A DNA stretch of 13,417 bases from assembly GCA_002731985.1 (NCBI GenBank), contig PCCT01000034.1, positions 1-13,417 of the forward strand. The letters run 5' to 3'. Made by a program: the position numbers and the translations under genes. The notes below the pieces were generated by a model that worked only from the letters and a program-made list of their open reading frames with translations, was not told the DNA's origin and made no database searches. Of the stretch, positions 1 through 7,456 are shown piece by piece. Every line of letters begins with the position of its first letter. Position 1 is the stretch's first letter. The DNA comes from Nitrospinota bacterium (lineage in GTDB: Bacteria; Nitrospinota; Nitrospinia; Nitrospinales; VA-1).

Positions 1-90
1 AGCTGGTGGATCCATTTGCAGGATCATAATTCCAACGAGGACTCCCAAACCTAATATCATGATGACTGAAAATGGGGATTGATATTTCAT
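1..90 (-). CDS. RND efflux periplasmic adaptor (CzcB/HlyD-type), N-terminal fragment
   Basis: Only the first 30 codons are in the window; the gene runs off the left edge. The fragment starts MKYQSPFSVIMILGLGVLVG, a short basic start followed by a hydrophobic segment of about 20 residues, as expected for the inner-membrane anchor or signal of a membrane-fusion protein. The start codon at 88-90 overlaps the stop codon of the upstream channel gene as ATGA (87-90), and a GGAG SD site lies 8 nt upstream of it inside that gene, so the two are translationally coupled. Family membership is inferred mainly from context: CzcC-type channel genes are normally followed by czcB and czcA. The sequence itself is too short to prove the adaptor fold. 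Alternatives are another membrane-anchored efflux subunit. Confidence 0.6.
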   Translation of the reverse strand, partial: MKYQSPFSVIMILGLGVLVGIMILQMDPPA

Positions 91-1412
91 TTGTCATTCT
101 CCATATTCTTCGAACTTACGGGAATGCGGTCAGAAAATTTAAAACCATTGGTTAACCGGTGAACTTCCGCAATGGCTTTATGGTATTCGGCCAGGGCAGA
201 CAGATATAGCTCTTGAGTATGGAATAGAGTTTTCTGGCTGTCCAGAACATCGAGGAATCCGAATTTGCCAAATCGATAACCTTCGTTAACTCCATCGAAT
301 GCCAATTGCGCGGCAGGTACAATTTCTGATTGAAGAGTGCTGGCTTGTGAATGGGCTAAGACAAGAGATTGATATGCATCTAGAAAATTTTGATTTATTT
401 TAAGTTCGGCCGCTCGTCGCTCCTGCTGAACCTTTGCAAGCCTATGCTGAGCTTCTGCTATGGCCCCCTGATTCCGATTAAAAATCTGGAGAGGGATGGA
501 TATCCCAAAGGTAACAGCGTTGTCGTTGGATTCGTCCAGACGCCTGTAGCCTCCCTTGATAGTTACATCAGGCGTTCCATTGGCGCGTTCCAGCTCGACC
601 ATGGCCTGGCGTCGTTCCTGTTCTGACTTCCAGCGTTCAAGATACGGAGTTTCTACTCCCTTATTCTGGAGTGATTCCAAAAGCGGTACCGGATAAATCT
701 TGAAAAAATTACCTGTGACCGAAACGAATTGTGGCTCTGCATTTCCCCAGGTGCTGGACAATTTTCTGCGAGCTTGTTTAAGTTCCAGCTTGGCGTGAGC
801 CATTTCGATTTTGAAAGTGGACAGGGTGACCCCTGCTTTGGTTTGTTCAATAGGTGCTACTTTGCCAGCTTTGACTCTTTCGCCGACTGCATTGAAAAAT
901 TTGTCACCCAGCTCAATAAGTTCTTCGGTCAATTTTACTTTGTTTTGTGATGAAAGGACTTCTACAAATGCTTTATTAACATCCGTCAATATATCCAGAC
1001 GTTTGCTTTCATAAGTTTTGTCCGCGACTCTCTCTGCGATGCGATTGGCATTTTCCCTTGCGCCCCGTTTGCCACCGAGTTCGATCAACTGTCCCACCTG
1101 GACGGTAGTTTCAGAACGGTCGAATCCGTTAAAAGGTCCAGAACCCAAAGCGTCATCAACATTAACTTCCAATCTTGGATTCGGGAGTAGACCGGACTGC
1201 AGGGTACGAGCTTCACGCACCCGTTTCTCCAGAGAGTGGGCGGATAAAGTCGGATTCTTGAGCAGAGCATTGGCGACCGCTTTCTCAAGCGTGATGATTT
1301 TTGGGTTGTCCTTTTCGATATGTAGCGTTCCATCCTGTTTGGCAAAGGCTGGTGAAAATCCGACAATGCCAAACAGGGACACAACGCTCATATAAATAAG
1401 TAAGCGTTTCAT
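87..1412 (-). CDS. TolC/CzcC-family outer-membrane efflux channel
   Basis: Outer-membrane component of a tripartite efflux pump, probably of the heavy-metal RND (CzcCBA/CusCBA) type. From the start used here the protein has 441 residues, close to the family norm of 410-450. It begins with a signal peptide, MKRLLIYMSVVSLFGIVGFS, ending in a likely AFA/K cleavage site near residue 24. Family hallmarks are the early NP-L-A segment (NPTLSAHSLE), NPRLEVNVDD, the QLIELGGKR segment typical of CzcC, and long Ala/Glu/Gln-rich heptad helices in two halves (roughly residues 110-220 and 270-410). An upstream ATG at 1443-1445 would add 11 residues before the signal peptide; neither start has a clear SD, and 1412 was chosen because it gives a canonical signal peptide. 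It lies 110 nt after the His-rich gene and overlaps the adaptor gene by 4 nt. The transported substrate cannot be read from this protein; a metal ion is inferred from the His-rich neighbour. Confidence 0.88.
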   Translation of the reverse strand: MKRLLIYMSVVSLFGIVGFSPAFAKQDGTLHIEKDNPKIITLEKAVANALLKNPTLSAHSLEKRVREARTLQSGLLPNPRLEVNVDDALGSGPFNGFDRSETTVQVGQLIELGGKRGARENANRIAERVADKTYESKRLDILTDVNKAFVEVLSSQNKVKLTEELIELGDKFFNAVGERVKAGKVAPIEQTKAGVTLSTFKIEMAHAKLELKQARRKLSSTWGNAEPQFVSVTGNFFKIYPVPLLESLQNKGVETPYLERWKSEQERRQAMVELERANGTPDVTIKGGYRRLDESNDNAVTFGISIPLQIFNRNQGAIAEAQHRLAKVQQERRAAELKINQNFLDAYQSLVLAHSQASTLQSEIVPAAQLAFDGVNEGYRFGKFGFLDVLDSQKTLFHTQELYLSALAEYHKAIAEVHRLTNGFKFSDRIPVSSKNMENDK

Positions 1413-1457
1413 GGGCCTATTCTTTAAAAGAGGAACCGATAACATTCCGCAGAGCCG

Positions 1458-1500
1458 CCATTAATAATGGGCATGCGTAACGGTGATATCAGTACCTGAT
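1458..1500. promoter_or_regulatory. two short dyads upstream of the efflux channel gene
   Basis: In the 110-nt gap between the His-rich gene and the channel gene there are two perfect odd-length inverted repeats: CCATTAATAATGG (1458-1470) and ATCAGTACCTGAT (1488-1500). Their centres are 30 bp apart, about three helical turns. They have no U-tract, so they are not intrinsic terminators. They could be operator half-sites for a metal-responsive repressor, or mRNA structure separating the two cistrons. The two dyads differ in sequence, which argues against a single repeated operator. No regulator gene is present in the window. Confidence 0.25.
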
Positions 1501-1522
1501 TATTGAGTTTTAGTGGTTGGTA

Positions 1523-1978
1523 TTAAACTAAAAGAACGGGGGGCGAGCGGTCCCGGATTTCCTGGAGAAAATCGGGCTGATGAAATTGGCTCAGCCTATG
1601 AGTGGCTGGTGAAATTTTCGGAGGATGATGGAAAGTGTCGTATGAGAAGAATGAAGCGACCTTTAATACAGTGAACGGCTTTTGCGGTTTTAAAGTTTCT
1701 TTATTGAGTTCAATTTCGAGAAAGTCTTCATCCTGTCCTACTGGATGATGCGAATGATGGGGGGCGGACTCTGAATCATGATCATGAGTCAAGTGTGCGA
1801 TATTTTCCAGTTCCATAGAGTGGAAATGCCCGCTGTGCTTATGCAGAGCCAGTTGATCCCCATGGCTGTGTGAAGAATCCGGGTGAAAGTGGAAAAAGGG
1901 CAACAACAGGAATTGAATTCCCAATACCCACGCTAGCGCCACCAAGCCTCTATGATAATTTTCAAAACGCATACGCAT
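1523..1978 (-). CDS. small His-rich exported or membrane-anchored protein, putative metal-binding
   Basis: The protein has 151 residues. It has a short basic N-terminus, one hydrophobic segment at about residues 11-29, then a segment packed with histidine (HFHPDSSHSHGD, LHKHSGHFH, HLTHDHD, HHSHH) between residues 30 and 78. About 20 of 151 residues are His. The C-terminal half is less biased and ends RDRSPPVLLV; small proteins encoded next to czc/cus-type efflux genes often carry a similar RxPPxL ending. I infer a periplasmic metal buffer or sensor serving the downstream efflux pump. The reading frame stays open upstream to 2251, but a strong promoter at 2031-2060 would start transcription near 2024, so the ATG at 1976-1978 (or the one two codons later, 1972) is the likely start. 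The SD is weak. It is first in the metal-efflux transcription unit. Confidence 0.7.
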   Translation of the reverse strand: MRMRFENYHRGLVALAWVLGIQFLLLPFFHFHPDSSHSHGDQLALHKHSGHFHSMELENIAHLTHDHDSESAPHHSHHPVGQDEDFLEIELNKETLKPQKPFTVLKVASFFSYDTFHHPPKISPATHRLSQFHQPDFLQEIRDRSPPVLLV

Positions 1979-2030
1979 AAACTCGCTACCCAGCTCGAGA
2001 GCTAATAGTCTTATCGGTTGGAACGCCACT

Positions 2031-2060
2031 AGTATAAAGAAACTTAAAGCTTTGTGGCAA
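2031..2060 (-). promoter_or_regulatory. sigma70-like promoter for the His-rich/efflux operon
   Basis: On the minus strand there is a -35 box TTGCCA (2055-2060), an 18-nt spacer and a -10 box TATACT (2031-2036). Each matches the consensus at 5 of 6 positions. The predicted start, near 2024, gives a leader of about 45 nt before the ATG at 1978. It lies in the divergent gap facing the tyrosine phenol-lyase gene, so a regulator bound here could affect both directions. Confidence 0.6.
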
Positions 2061-2132
2061 GTATTATTTGTCCAGCATATATTTATTAATACAAGTGCCT
2101 GTGCTGGCGAGCAGGGACCAGTGATTGTAGAA

Positions 2133-2161
2133 CTCCTATTACAGAAAAGGAGAACATTCTC
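2133..2161 (+). promoter_or_regulatory. strong SD of the lyase gene inside two competing inverted repeats
   Basis: AAAAGGAG at 2145-2152 sits 9 nt before the ATG at 2162. The SD core AGGAG (2148-2152) can pair with CTCCT at 2133-2137 across a 10-nt loop. It also shares bases with a second dyad, GAGAACATTCTC, at 2150-2161. These are alternative, mutually exclusive small structures on the ribosome-binding site. I see no convincing plus-strand promoter in the gap. Whether the structures control translation is inference. Confidence 0.4.
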
Positions 2162-3556
2162 ATGTCGAAAAAGAACCCTCTCAAAAGAAGCTGGGCCGAG
2201 CCATTTAAAATTAAGGTAGTCGAACCCATTCGAATGACCACCCGGGACCATCGCGAAAAAGCAATAAAAGAGGCCGGGTACAATTCATTTCTGTTGAAAT
2301 CGGAGGATGTGTACATCGATCTGTTGACCGACAGCGGTACCAATGCCATGAGTGATCGGCAGTGGGCTGGAATGATGGTGGGCGATGAGGCTTATGCAGG
2401 AAGTAAGAACTTTTATCATCTGGAGGATAACGTTAAGAAGTATTACGGGATGCCGCACTTCGTTCCGACCCATCAGGGTCGAGCCGCAGAACATATAATT
2501 TCCCAGATTCTGATAACCCCCGGCGATTTTGTTCCCGGGAATATGTATTTTACAACGACAAGGTTGCATCAGGAAATGGCCGGGGCCACTTTTGTCGATG
2601 TGATTATTGACGAAGCACATGATCCGCAAAATGAGCATCCGTTCAAAGGAAATATCGATCTTCAAAAACTGGAGGATTTTATTGATAAAGTCGGTGCAAA
2701 GAAGATCGCCTATGTCTTCATGGCGGGCACGGTCAACATGGCAGGCGGTCAGCCTTTTTCAATGAAAAACCTGAAAGAGGTACAGGCAGTTTGCGAAAAA
2801 CATGGGGTCAGGTTGTGGTTCGACGCGACCCGGGCATGCGAAAACGCTTTTTTTATTCAGGAGAAGGAAGAGAGGTATCAGGATAAAACGATCACAGAGA
2901 TTCTTAAAGAGATGTGTTCTTGCTTTGAAGGGATATGGGTCAGCGCCAAGAAAGACCTGCTTGTCAACATAGGAGGGTTTCTGGCGACGAAGGATGAAAA
3001 AGTTTATGAAAAGGCCCGTAATATGGTTGTTGTTTACGAAGGGCTCCACACCTATGGGGGACTCGCAGGTCGTGACCTCGAAGCTTTGGCCAGAGGGATC
3101 GAGGAAATGGTCGAATACGACCATATCAGAGCGAGGATCAAGCAGGTTGAATACTGTGGAGTTGAACTAGAAAAATATGACATTCCACTTGTTAAGCCTT
3201 TTGGCGGACACGCCATATTTCTTGACGCAAAGAAAATCCTGGAGCATATCCCGATGAATGAGTTTCCCGCGCAAACTCTCGTAGCGGAAATTTATATGGA
3301 CTCAGGCGTCAGGACCATGGAGCGGGGAGTAGTTTCGGCGGGTCGTGACGCTGAAACAGGAGAACATAAGTATCCAGAACTAGAGTTAGTCCGCATGACA
3401 TTTCCCCGCCGAGTTTACACACAGGCACATATAGACGTCACAGTGGAGTCAGTGGCGGCAATCTTTGCAGACCGAAAAAGTATTAAAGGATTGAAAATGG
3501 TCTACGAACCCGAATACCTACGATTCTTCCAGGCCAGATTTGAAAGAATCGTATAA
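2162..3556 (+). CDS. tpl: tyrosine phenol-lyase (beta-tyrosinase)
   Basis: PLP enzyme that splits L-tyrosine into phenol, pyruvate and ammonia (EC 4.1.99.2). It has 464 residues; the Citrobacter enzyme has 456. Every catalytic residue known in the Citrobacter enzyme is present at a constant offset of +7: Y78 (Y71), T131 (T124), N192 (N185), D221 and R224 of DATR (D214, R217), the PLP lysine K264 in SAKKD (K257), R388 in MERG (R381) and F455 (F448). The positions that separate it from tryptophanase all favour tyrosine: TTTR where tryptophanase has an Asp (FDTTQ), Arg in MERG where tryptophanase has Ile (VEIG), and RFF where it has RHF. The constant offset means no internal indels. The start is supported by AAAAGGAG 9 nt upstream. 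The gene stands alone, divergent from the metal operon and convergent with PBP1A with a 32-nt gap. No permease or regulator is adjacent. Physiological use (tyrosine catabolism, phenol or ammonia supply) is unknown. Confidence 0.9.
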   Translation: MSKKNPLKRSWAEPFKIKVVEPIRMTTRDHREKAIKEAGYNSFLLKSEDVYIDLLTDSGTNAMSDRQWAGMMVGDEAYAGSKNFYHLEDNVKKYYGMPHFVPTHQGRAAEHIISQILITPGDFVPGNMYFTTTRLHQEMAGATFVDVIIDEAHDPQNEHPFKGNIDLQKLEDFIDKVGAKKIAYVFMAGTVNMAGGQPFSMKNLKEVQAVCEKHGVRLWFDATRACENAFFIQEKEERYQDKTITEILKEMCSCFEGIWVSAKKDLLVNIGGFLATKDEKVYEKARNMVVVYEGLHTYGGLAGRDLEALARGIEEMVEYDHIRARIKQVEYCGVELEKYDIPLVKPFGGHAIFLDAKKILEHIPMNEFPAQTLVAEIYMDSGVRTMERGVVSAGRDAETGEHKYPELELVRMTFPRRVYTQAHIDVTVESVAAIFADRKSIKGLKMVYEPEYLRFFQARFERIV

Positions 3557-3588
3557 ATTTAGTTCCCAAAGATGTTTTAGGCAATTTG

Positions 3589-5994
3589 CTAAAAAGTATT
3601 TTCAGTTCTGATTTCTGGGGATTCGGTGTGTTTATCCGGGAGGCGGTCTTTCATGAATAGTTCGAAATGTCCTTCGGGGTCTTCGGAGCTGGTTAGTTTC
3701 CCTGACTTGGGATTGACTTTGGTGAACACGGTTTCGTCTGAAACGGGAAAGTTAACCACGGGGGTATTGGCTAACGCTCCCTTCATGTACTCTAACCAGA
3801 TGGGGATCGCGGCGCGGGACCCGGTTTCGTTTCTGCCCAGAGGTTCACCCTTATCATTACCTACCCATACACCGGTCAGCAGTTTGGGTGTGTATCCCAG
3901 GAACCAGGCATCAACGTAATTATTAGTGGTCCCTGTTTTCCCTGCGGTGGGTCGTCCCAGCGAGCGTACTTTTTTAGCGGTTCCCTCTTGAACAACACTT
4001 TGCAGTAGGCTGGTGATGATTTGCGCGACTCCGCTGGAAATGGGTTGAGTTTCTTTACGGTTGGCTGTGAAAAGTGTTTCTCCTTTCCGGTTCATGATGT
4101 ACCGGATGCCTTGCGGTTCGATTCGTGTTCCCTGATTAGCAAAGCTGGAATAGGCCGAAACCAATTCATACAGCGTGACCCCGGATGAACCGAGCGCTAT
4201 TGAAAGATTGCTTTCCAGCCTACTATTTATTCCTAGGTTTCTGGCCATTTGAATTGCCGAATGCGTGCCAACCTGTTGCAGTAGTTTTACCGTGACGATA
4301 TTTCTGGAATGCGCCAGTGCTGTGCGTAGTGGTGTCGGACCATAAAATTTTTCTTCAAAGTTAACAGGTTTCCATTTCTCGAAAGAGTGATCTTTTTCCT
4401 TAAAGATGATGGGCGAGTCTATGATTATACTGGCAGGTGAATAGCCTTCGCTGATGGCAGCTGCGTAAATGATGGGTTTGAACACAGAGCCGGGTTGACG
4501 ATGGGCCTGCACCGCCCGATTGAATTGGCTTTTAGAAAAATCGTAACCGCCTATCATGGCCTTGACGTGCCCGGTTGCGGGTTCAATGCTGACCAGCGCC
4601 GACTCAACTTCCGGTTCCTGTTCCAGTGCTAACGACCAGAGAGAATCCGTTTCACGTTTCCCTAAAACCTTGACCATTATTTTGTCACCGGGATTGAGAG
4701 CTTCGTTGGGTCGAGTGATACGAGCCCAGCGTCCGTCTATCTTGATATTGGGTTCCCTAGCCCAATCCATATCTTTCAGTTCGATGATCCCTTCGCCCTT
4801 ACCCAGCAAAACGGTGACATGATCCTTCTGCACAGTTGTCACCAGTCCTTTTATGATGGTTCCCGCTTCAGGCCCGACTCCCTCTTCATCAAATTTATTT
4901 AACTGAACCAAACTTTTCTGCAACGTGGCTTCCGGGAGTGAAATATTCATCATGCCCAAAGCCCCCCGGTATCCGTAACGTTTATCCGCGGTGCGGACAT
5001 TTCCCCGGACTGCATTTTGGGCGATGATCTGATTTTCCAGGGAGAGCGTGGTGTAAACCTTGAGACCACTTTTGTACACCTTATTTCGCCCATAGAGATT
5101 CATCAGGTTTTGGCGTATGTATTCCACGAAATAGGGAGCCTTGTTAAGCATGTCGGTGATCTCCCCAAGCTCGAAATCCTTTTTCATTGCCGCTTGAGCT
5201 TCATCACGTTGGATAAAACCCAGTTGGGCCATACGGCGTATGACATGATTCCGTCTTGAACGCGCGAGTTTCGGATTCCTGTAAGGCGAGTAATTATTTG
5301 GTGCTTTTGGCAAGGCGGCGATGAGTGCGCATTCATCGAGATTTAAGTCTTGCACATGCTTCCCGAAATAGGTTCGTGCCGCCGCTTCGACGCCATAACT
5401 GCCATGTCCGTAATAAATCTGATTCAAGTACATCTCAAGAATTTCATCCTTGGTGAAAACAAGTTCCATTCGGATGGATAAAATAGCTTCTTTGATTTTA
5501 CGTTCCAGAGTTCGCGCGCGGGAAAGGAAAAGAGTTTTGGATAACTGCTGGGTGATGGTGCTTCCCCCTTCGACCACATGACCAGCCTGCATATTAGTGA
5601 GAAATGCACGGAAAATAGCCTTCGGGTCGATTCCCAGATGATAATAGAAATTTGAGTCCTCTACAGCCAGCGCGGCTTGTTTCAACTGGACAGGAATTTC
5701 CTTCAGCGGGACCATGATTCTTTTTTCAAGGTAAAACTCAGCAATCAATTCATCCTTGTCTGAATACATCAAAGTGACAGTGCTGGGTTGAAAATCTTTC
5801 AACTCCCGCACGTCCGGTAATTCGTCAGAAAATTTGTGATAAACAAAGAATGCTCCGGTAAACCCGATAAGCAAAGCCACAATTGAAAACGAAAAAACGC
5901 CAATAACCAGCATTTTTAAAAAACCGGTGCGTTTCTTTTTAGGCGCTTTTTTTTTTTGCTTGTTTGGGCGTTGATTTTCTAGGATTTTACTCAT
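3589..5994 (-). CDS. mrcA: penicillin-binding protein 1A, bifunctional glycosyltransferase/transpeptidase
   Basis: Class A PBP of 801 residues that polymerises glycan strands and cross-links peptides in the periplasm. Order: a Lys-rich cytoplasmic tail (residues 11-22), one transmembrane anchor (about 26-52), a GT51 glycosyltransferase domain with EDSNFYYHLGID (catalytic Glu112), GGSTITQQLSK (143-153) and EMYLNQIYYG (187-196), a linker/OB-like insert (about 320-455), then the transpeptidase with SVFK (503-506, nucleophile Ser503), SRN (563-565) and KTGTT (686-690). All catalytic motifs are intact. The length and insert match PBP1A rather than PBP1B. The start ATG overlaps the stop of the DUF5069 gene (ATGA, 5991-5994), and no SD is visible, so translation is probably coupled. 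It is the last gene of its unit and converges on the lyase gene. Confidence 0.93.
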   Translation of the reverse strand: MSKILENQRPNKQKKKAPKKKRTGFLKMLVIGVFSFSIVALLIGFTGAFFVYHKFSDELPDVRELKDFQPSTVTLMYSDKDELIAEFYLEKRIMVPLKEIPVQLKQAALAVEDSNFYYHLGIDPKAIFRAFLTNMQAGHVVEGGSTITQQLSKTLFLSRARTLERKIKEAILSIRMELVFTKDEILEMYLNQIYYGHGSYGVEAAARTYFGKHVQDLNLDECALIAALPKAPNNYSPYRNPKLARSRRNHVIRRMAQLGFIQRDEAQAAMKKDFELGEITDMLNKAPYFVEYIRQNLMNLYGRNKVYKSGLKVYTTLSLENQIIAQNAVRGNVRTADKRYGYRGALGMMNISLPEATLQKSLVQLNKFDEEGVGPEAGTIIKGLVTTVQKDHVTVLLGKGEGIIELKDMDWAREPNIKIDGRWARITRPNEALNPGDKIMVKVLGKRETDSLWSLALEQEPEVESALVSIEPATGHVKAMIGGYDFSKSQFNRAVQAHRQPGSVFKPIIYAAAISEGYSPASIIIDSPIIFKEKDHSFEKWKPVNFEEKFYGPTPLRTALAHSRNIVTVKLLQQVGTHSAIQMARNLGINSRLESNLSIALGSSGVTLYELVSAYSSFANQGTRIEPQGIRYIMNRKGETLFTANRKETQPISSGVAQIITSLLQSVVQEGTAKKVRSLGRPTAGKTGTTNNYVDAWFLGYTPKLLTGVWVGNDKGEPLGRNETGSRAAIPIWLEYMKGALANTPVVNFPVSDETVFTKVNPKSGKLTSSEDPEGHFELFMKDRLPDKHTESPEIRTENTF

Positions 5995-6422
5995 TGTTGT
6001 GTTTTGGGAGGAATTCGGTTTTCATCCAGATCCAGAAGGTCGACCCATGTGACGATGTCCGTGTGGGTCGGGTCAATTTGATCTCGAATCTTGGTAAAAT
6101 AATCGAGACTTTCCTGAGTGTCCGGCTTTCGTTCAAGTATTTTGTTATTTATCCGGTCCTTTTCAATCTGGGAACGATTAGAACATTGCTTGTCGATCCA
6201 GAGTCCAATTTCCTTATCGCCCAGTTTTTGTACAAGGCGAATAATTTTTTCATCATCAGTTTCCATGTACTCCAGAATAATTTTATCAAGAGGACAAGGG
6301 AAAATATATTCGCCAAGTGTATTAGCGTTGTATGCCCGCGCTTTGTCCAGCATGCGGGGTACCATTACGAGTCCGCTCAGTTTATTTTTCGGGCTTCTTG
6401 GAAATGATTGTGTCAGGTCCAT
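5991..6422 (-). CDS. DUF5069 family protein
   Basis: The protein has 143 residues, with no signal peptide or membrane segment, so it is probably cytoplasmic. The N-terminal block MDLTQSFPRSPKNKL, then MLDKARAYNANTLGEY and CPLDKIILEY (residues 1-52), is the signature of DUF5069, a family of about 140-150 residues of unknown function that I recognise from its DLT-FPRSP...RM-DKAR motif. The C-terminus (about 100-143) is charged. No SD precedes the ATG at 6420-6422. It is 67 nt downstream of the leucine-rich-repeat gene and overlaps PBP1A by 4 nt, so the three are probably co-transcribed. That link to a cell-wall enzyme may be functional or accidental. Confidence 0.8.
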   Translation of the reverse strand: MDLTQSFPRSPKNKLSGLVMVPRMLDKARAYNANTLGEYIFPCPLDKIILEYMETDDEKIIRLVQKLGDKEIGLWIDKQCSNRSQIEKDRINNKILERKPDTQESLDYFTKIRDQIDPTHTDIVTWVDLLDLDENRIPPKTQQ

Positions 6423-6489
6423 ACAAAGTGTAATTATTCATTTATGGGAAATATTGATCGGTAGGAAGCATCAATGCATAAAGCGAAGA

Positions 6490-6975
6490 TCAATCCAGGC
6501 GAACGCGACTGAGTTTTTTAAATTGCGGGGAAGTCTTAATGGCCCGTGCGCCTTCGGCTCCGATATGATTTCTAAACAAGTCAAGGGTTGTAATATTAGC
6601 GAGAGTCACCGATTTAGCAAGGTGCTTTGCCCCTTCTTCCCCAATTTCATTAAACTTTAAAACCAGTTGATCCAAATTAGACCAGTTTTTGGATTGAGCA
6701 ATAAGCCTCGCACCTTCTGCTGTGATTTTGTTTGACTTTAAATTCAGTACTCTGATCTGTGAAACGTAGGGAGATTCACACAAGGCCGCCACTCCTTTAT
6801 CGCTGATTTCGTTGTCGCCTAGAATAAGTGTTGTGATCTGTGATATTTTTTCAAGGCCGGAAAGTTGAGCTACGCCCTCATCACCTAATTCTCTGTTTTC
6901 GAGATCCAGCGATCCTCCGCCGTCCACATTTTTTTCGACCAATTGTTCTATGTTAGGTACTGCGCCGTCACTCAT
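6490..6975 (-). CDS. leucine-rich-repeat protein (ribonuclease-inhibitor type)
   Basis: The protein has 161 residues and no signal peptide. Five leucine-rich repeats start at residues 23, 50, 77, 104 and 131, a period of exactly 27 residues, with the pattern L-x-L-x-x-N-x-I-x-x-E/K-G-A-x-x-L (for example LILGDNEISDKGVAAL and LDLFRNHIGAEGARAI). This is the ribonuclease-inhibitor-like class, which makes a curved protein-binding scaffold. The chain stops with RVRLD, exactly where the first beta strand of a sixth repeat would begin. The partner is unknown; these repeats usually bind other proteins. No SD is seen, but a promoter candidate lies at 7020-7049. It is first of the probable LRR-DUF5069-PBP1A unit. 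Confidence 0.85.
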   Translation of the reverse strand: MSDGAVPNIEQLVEKNVDGGGSLDLENRELGDEGVAQLSGLEKISQITTLILGDNEISDKGVAALCESPYVSQIRVLNLKSNKITAEGARLIAQSKNWSNLDQLVLKFNEIGEEGAKHLAKSVTLANITTLDLFRNHIGAEGARAIKTSPQFKKLSRVRLD

Positions 6976-7456
6976 AATAATTTAAGAAATTCAATTTATT
7001 AGATAATTGGTTACACATGGTCATATTTCTAGCATGATAAACTCGTCAAGTCTATTTGGAGCCTGATTATCTTAATGGGAGCGATGTTGTTCAACTGGCA
7101 ATATTGACTCCCAGCGGGCAGGAATAATCGATTCTACGGAGAAGAACTTTGGCGTCATTAATGTTTAATCAACGACCCACCGTTTTAGCGAGTCATTTTT
7201 TGAGATCAAAATTATTGACCACTAACATCTTAATTTATAGCACTTATCCATCTTCCTGTGAATGAAAATATTTTTGAGAGTAAAATTTCAATGCAAACCA
7301 TGAATTCGCTATATTTCAGGCTTCTCTGGCTCTAAACTCCCGATAGGAAGTTGCTCCTTTAAAAGGGGGTTTTAAATAAATAAGATAAATGGTACATTGA
7401 AGTCAATAGCTTGAAATTTTGAGCTTATACTCAACTCTGACTAGGGGATGACGGCT
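6976..7456. other. AT-rich intergenic region between divergent genes
   Basis: About 480 bp without a supportable gene. It separates the minus-strand LRR gene from the plus-strand TPR gene and must hold both promoters. For the plus strand a good -10 box TATACT lies at 7426-7431, about 20-25 nt before the TPR start codon, but no matching -35 box sits at the right distance. An ATG-initiated 34-codon frame near 7160-7265 has no SD and no recognisable product. I see no hairpin with a U-tract and no tRNA-like fold here. Confidence 0.5.
7020..7049 (-). promoter_or_regulatory. possible promoter of the LRR-DUF5069-PBP1A unit
   Basis: On the minus strand TTGACG (7044-7049, 5 of 6 to consensus) is followed after 18 nt by TATGAC (7020-7025, 4 of 6). 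It would give a leader of roughly 35-40 nt before the LRR start codon at 6975. The -10 box is weak. Confidence 0.4.

Noticed and set aside
1018..1395. 125-codon plus-strand frame opposite the efflux channel gene
   Set aside because: It is antisense to a well-supported gene, has no SD and no family features.
1979..2251. N-terminal extension of the His-rich ORF, reaching into the lyase gene
   Set aside because: It crosses the strong minus-strand promoter at 2031-2060, overlaps the divergent lyase start, and has a composition unlike an exported protein. The start at 1978 gives a clean hydrophobic segment.
2162..3556. Tryptophanase (tnaA) as the name for the PLP lyase
   Set aside because: Thr131, Arg388 and Phe455 are tyrosine-phenol-lyase residues; tryptophanase has Asp, Ile and His at the matching places. 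There is also no tnaC-like leader ORF.
3575..3594. TTTTAG...CTAAAA inverted repeat between the lyase gene and PBP1A
   Set aside because: The stem is only six A/T-rich pairs and there is no U-tract after it. It is too weak to call a terminator, although the convergent position would suit one.
5964..6407. 147-codon plus-strand frame opposite DUF5069
   Set aside because: Antisense shadow; the minus-strand frame carries the DUF5069 signature.
7162..7265. 34-codon ATG frame in the LRR-TPR gap
   Set aside because: It has no SD, no recognisable sequence, and an AT-rich gap gives such frames by chance.
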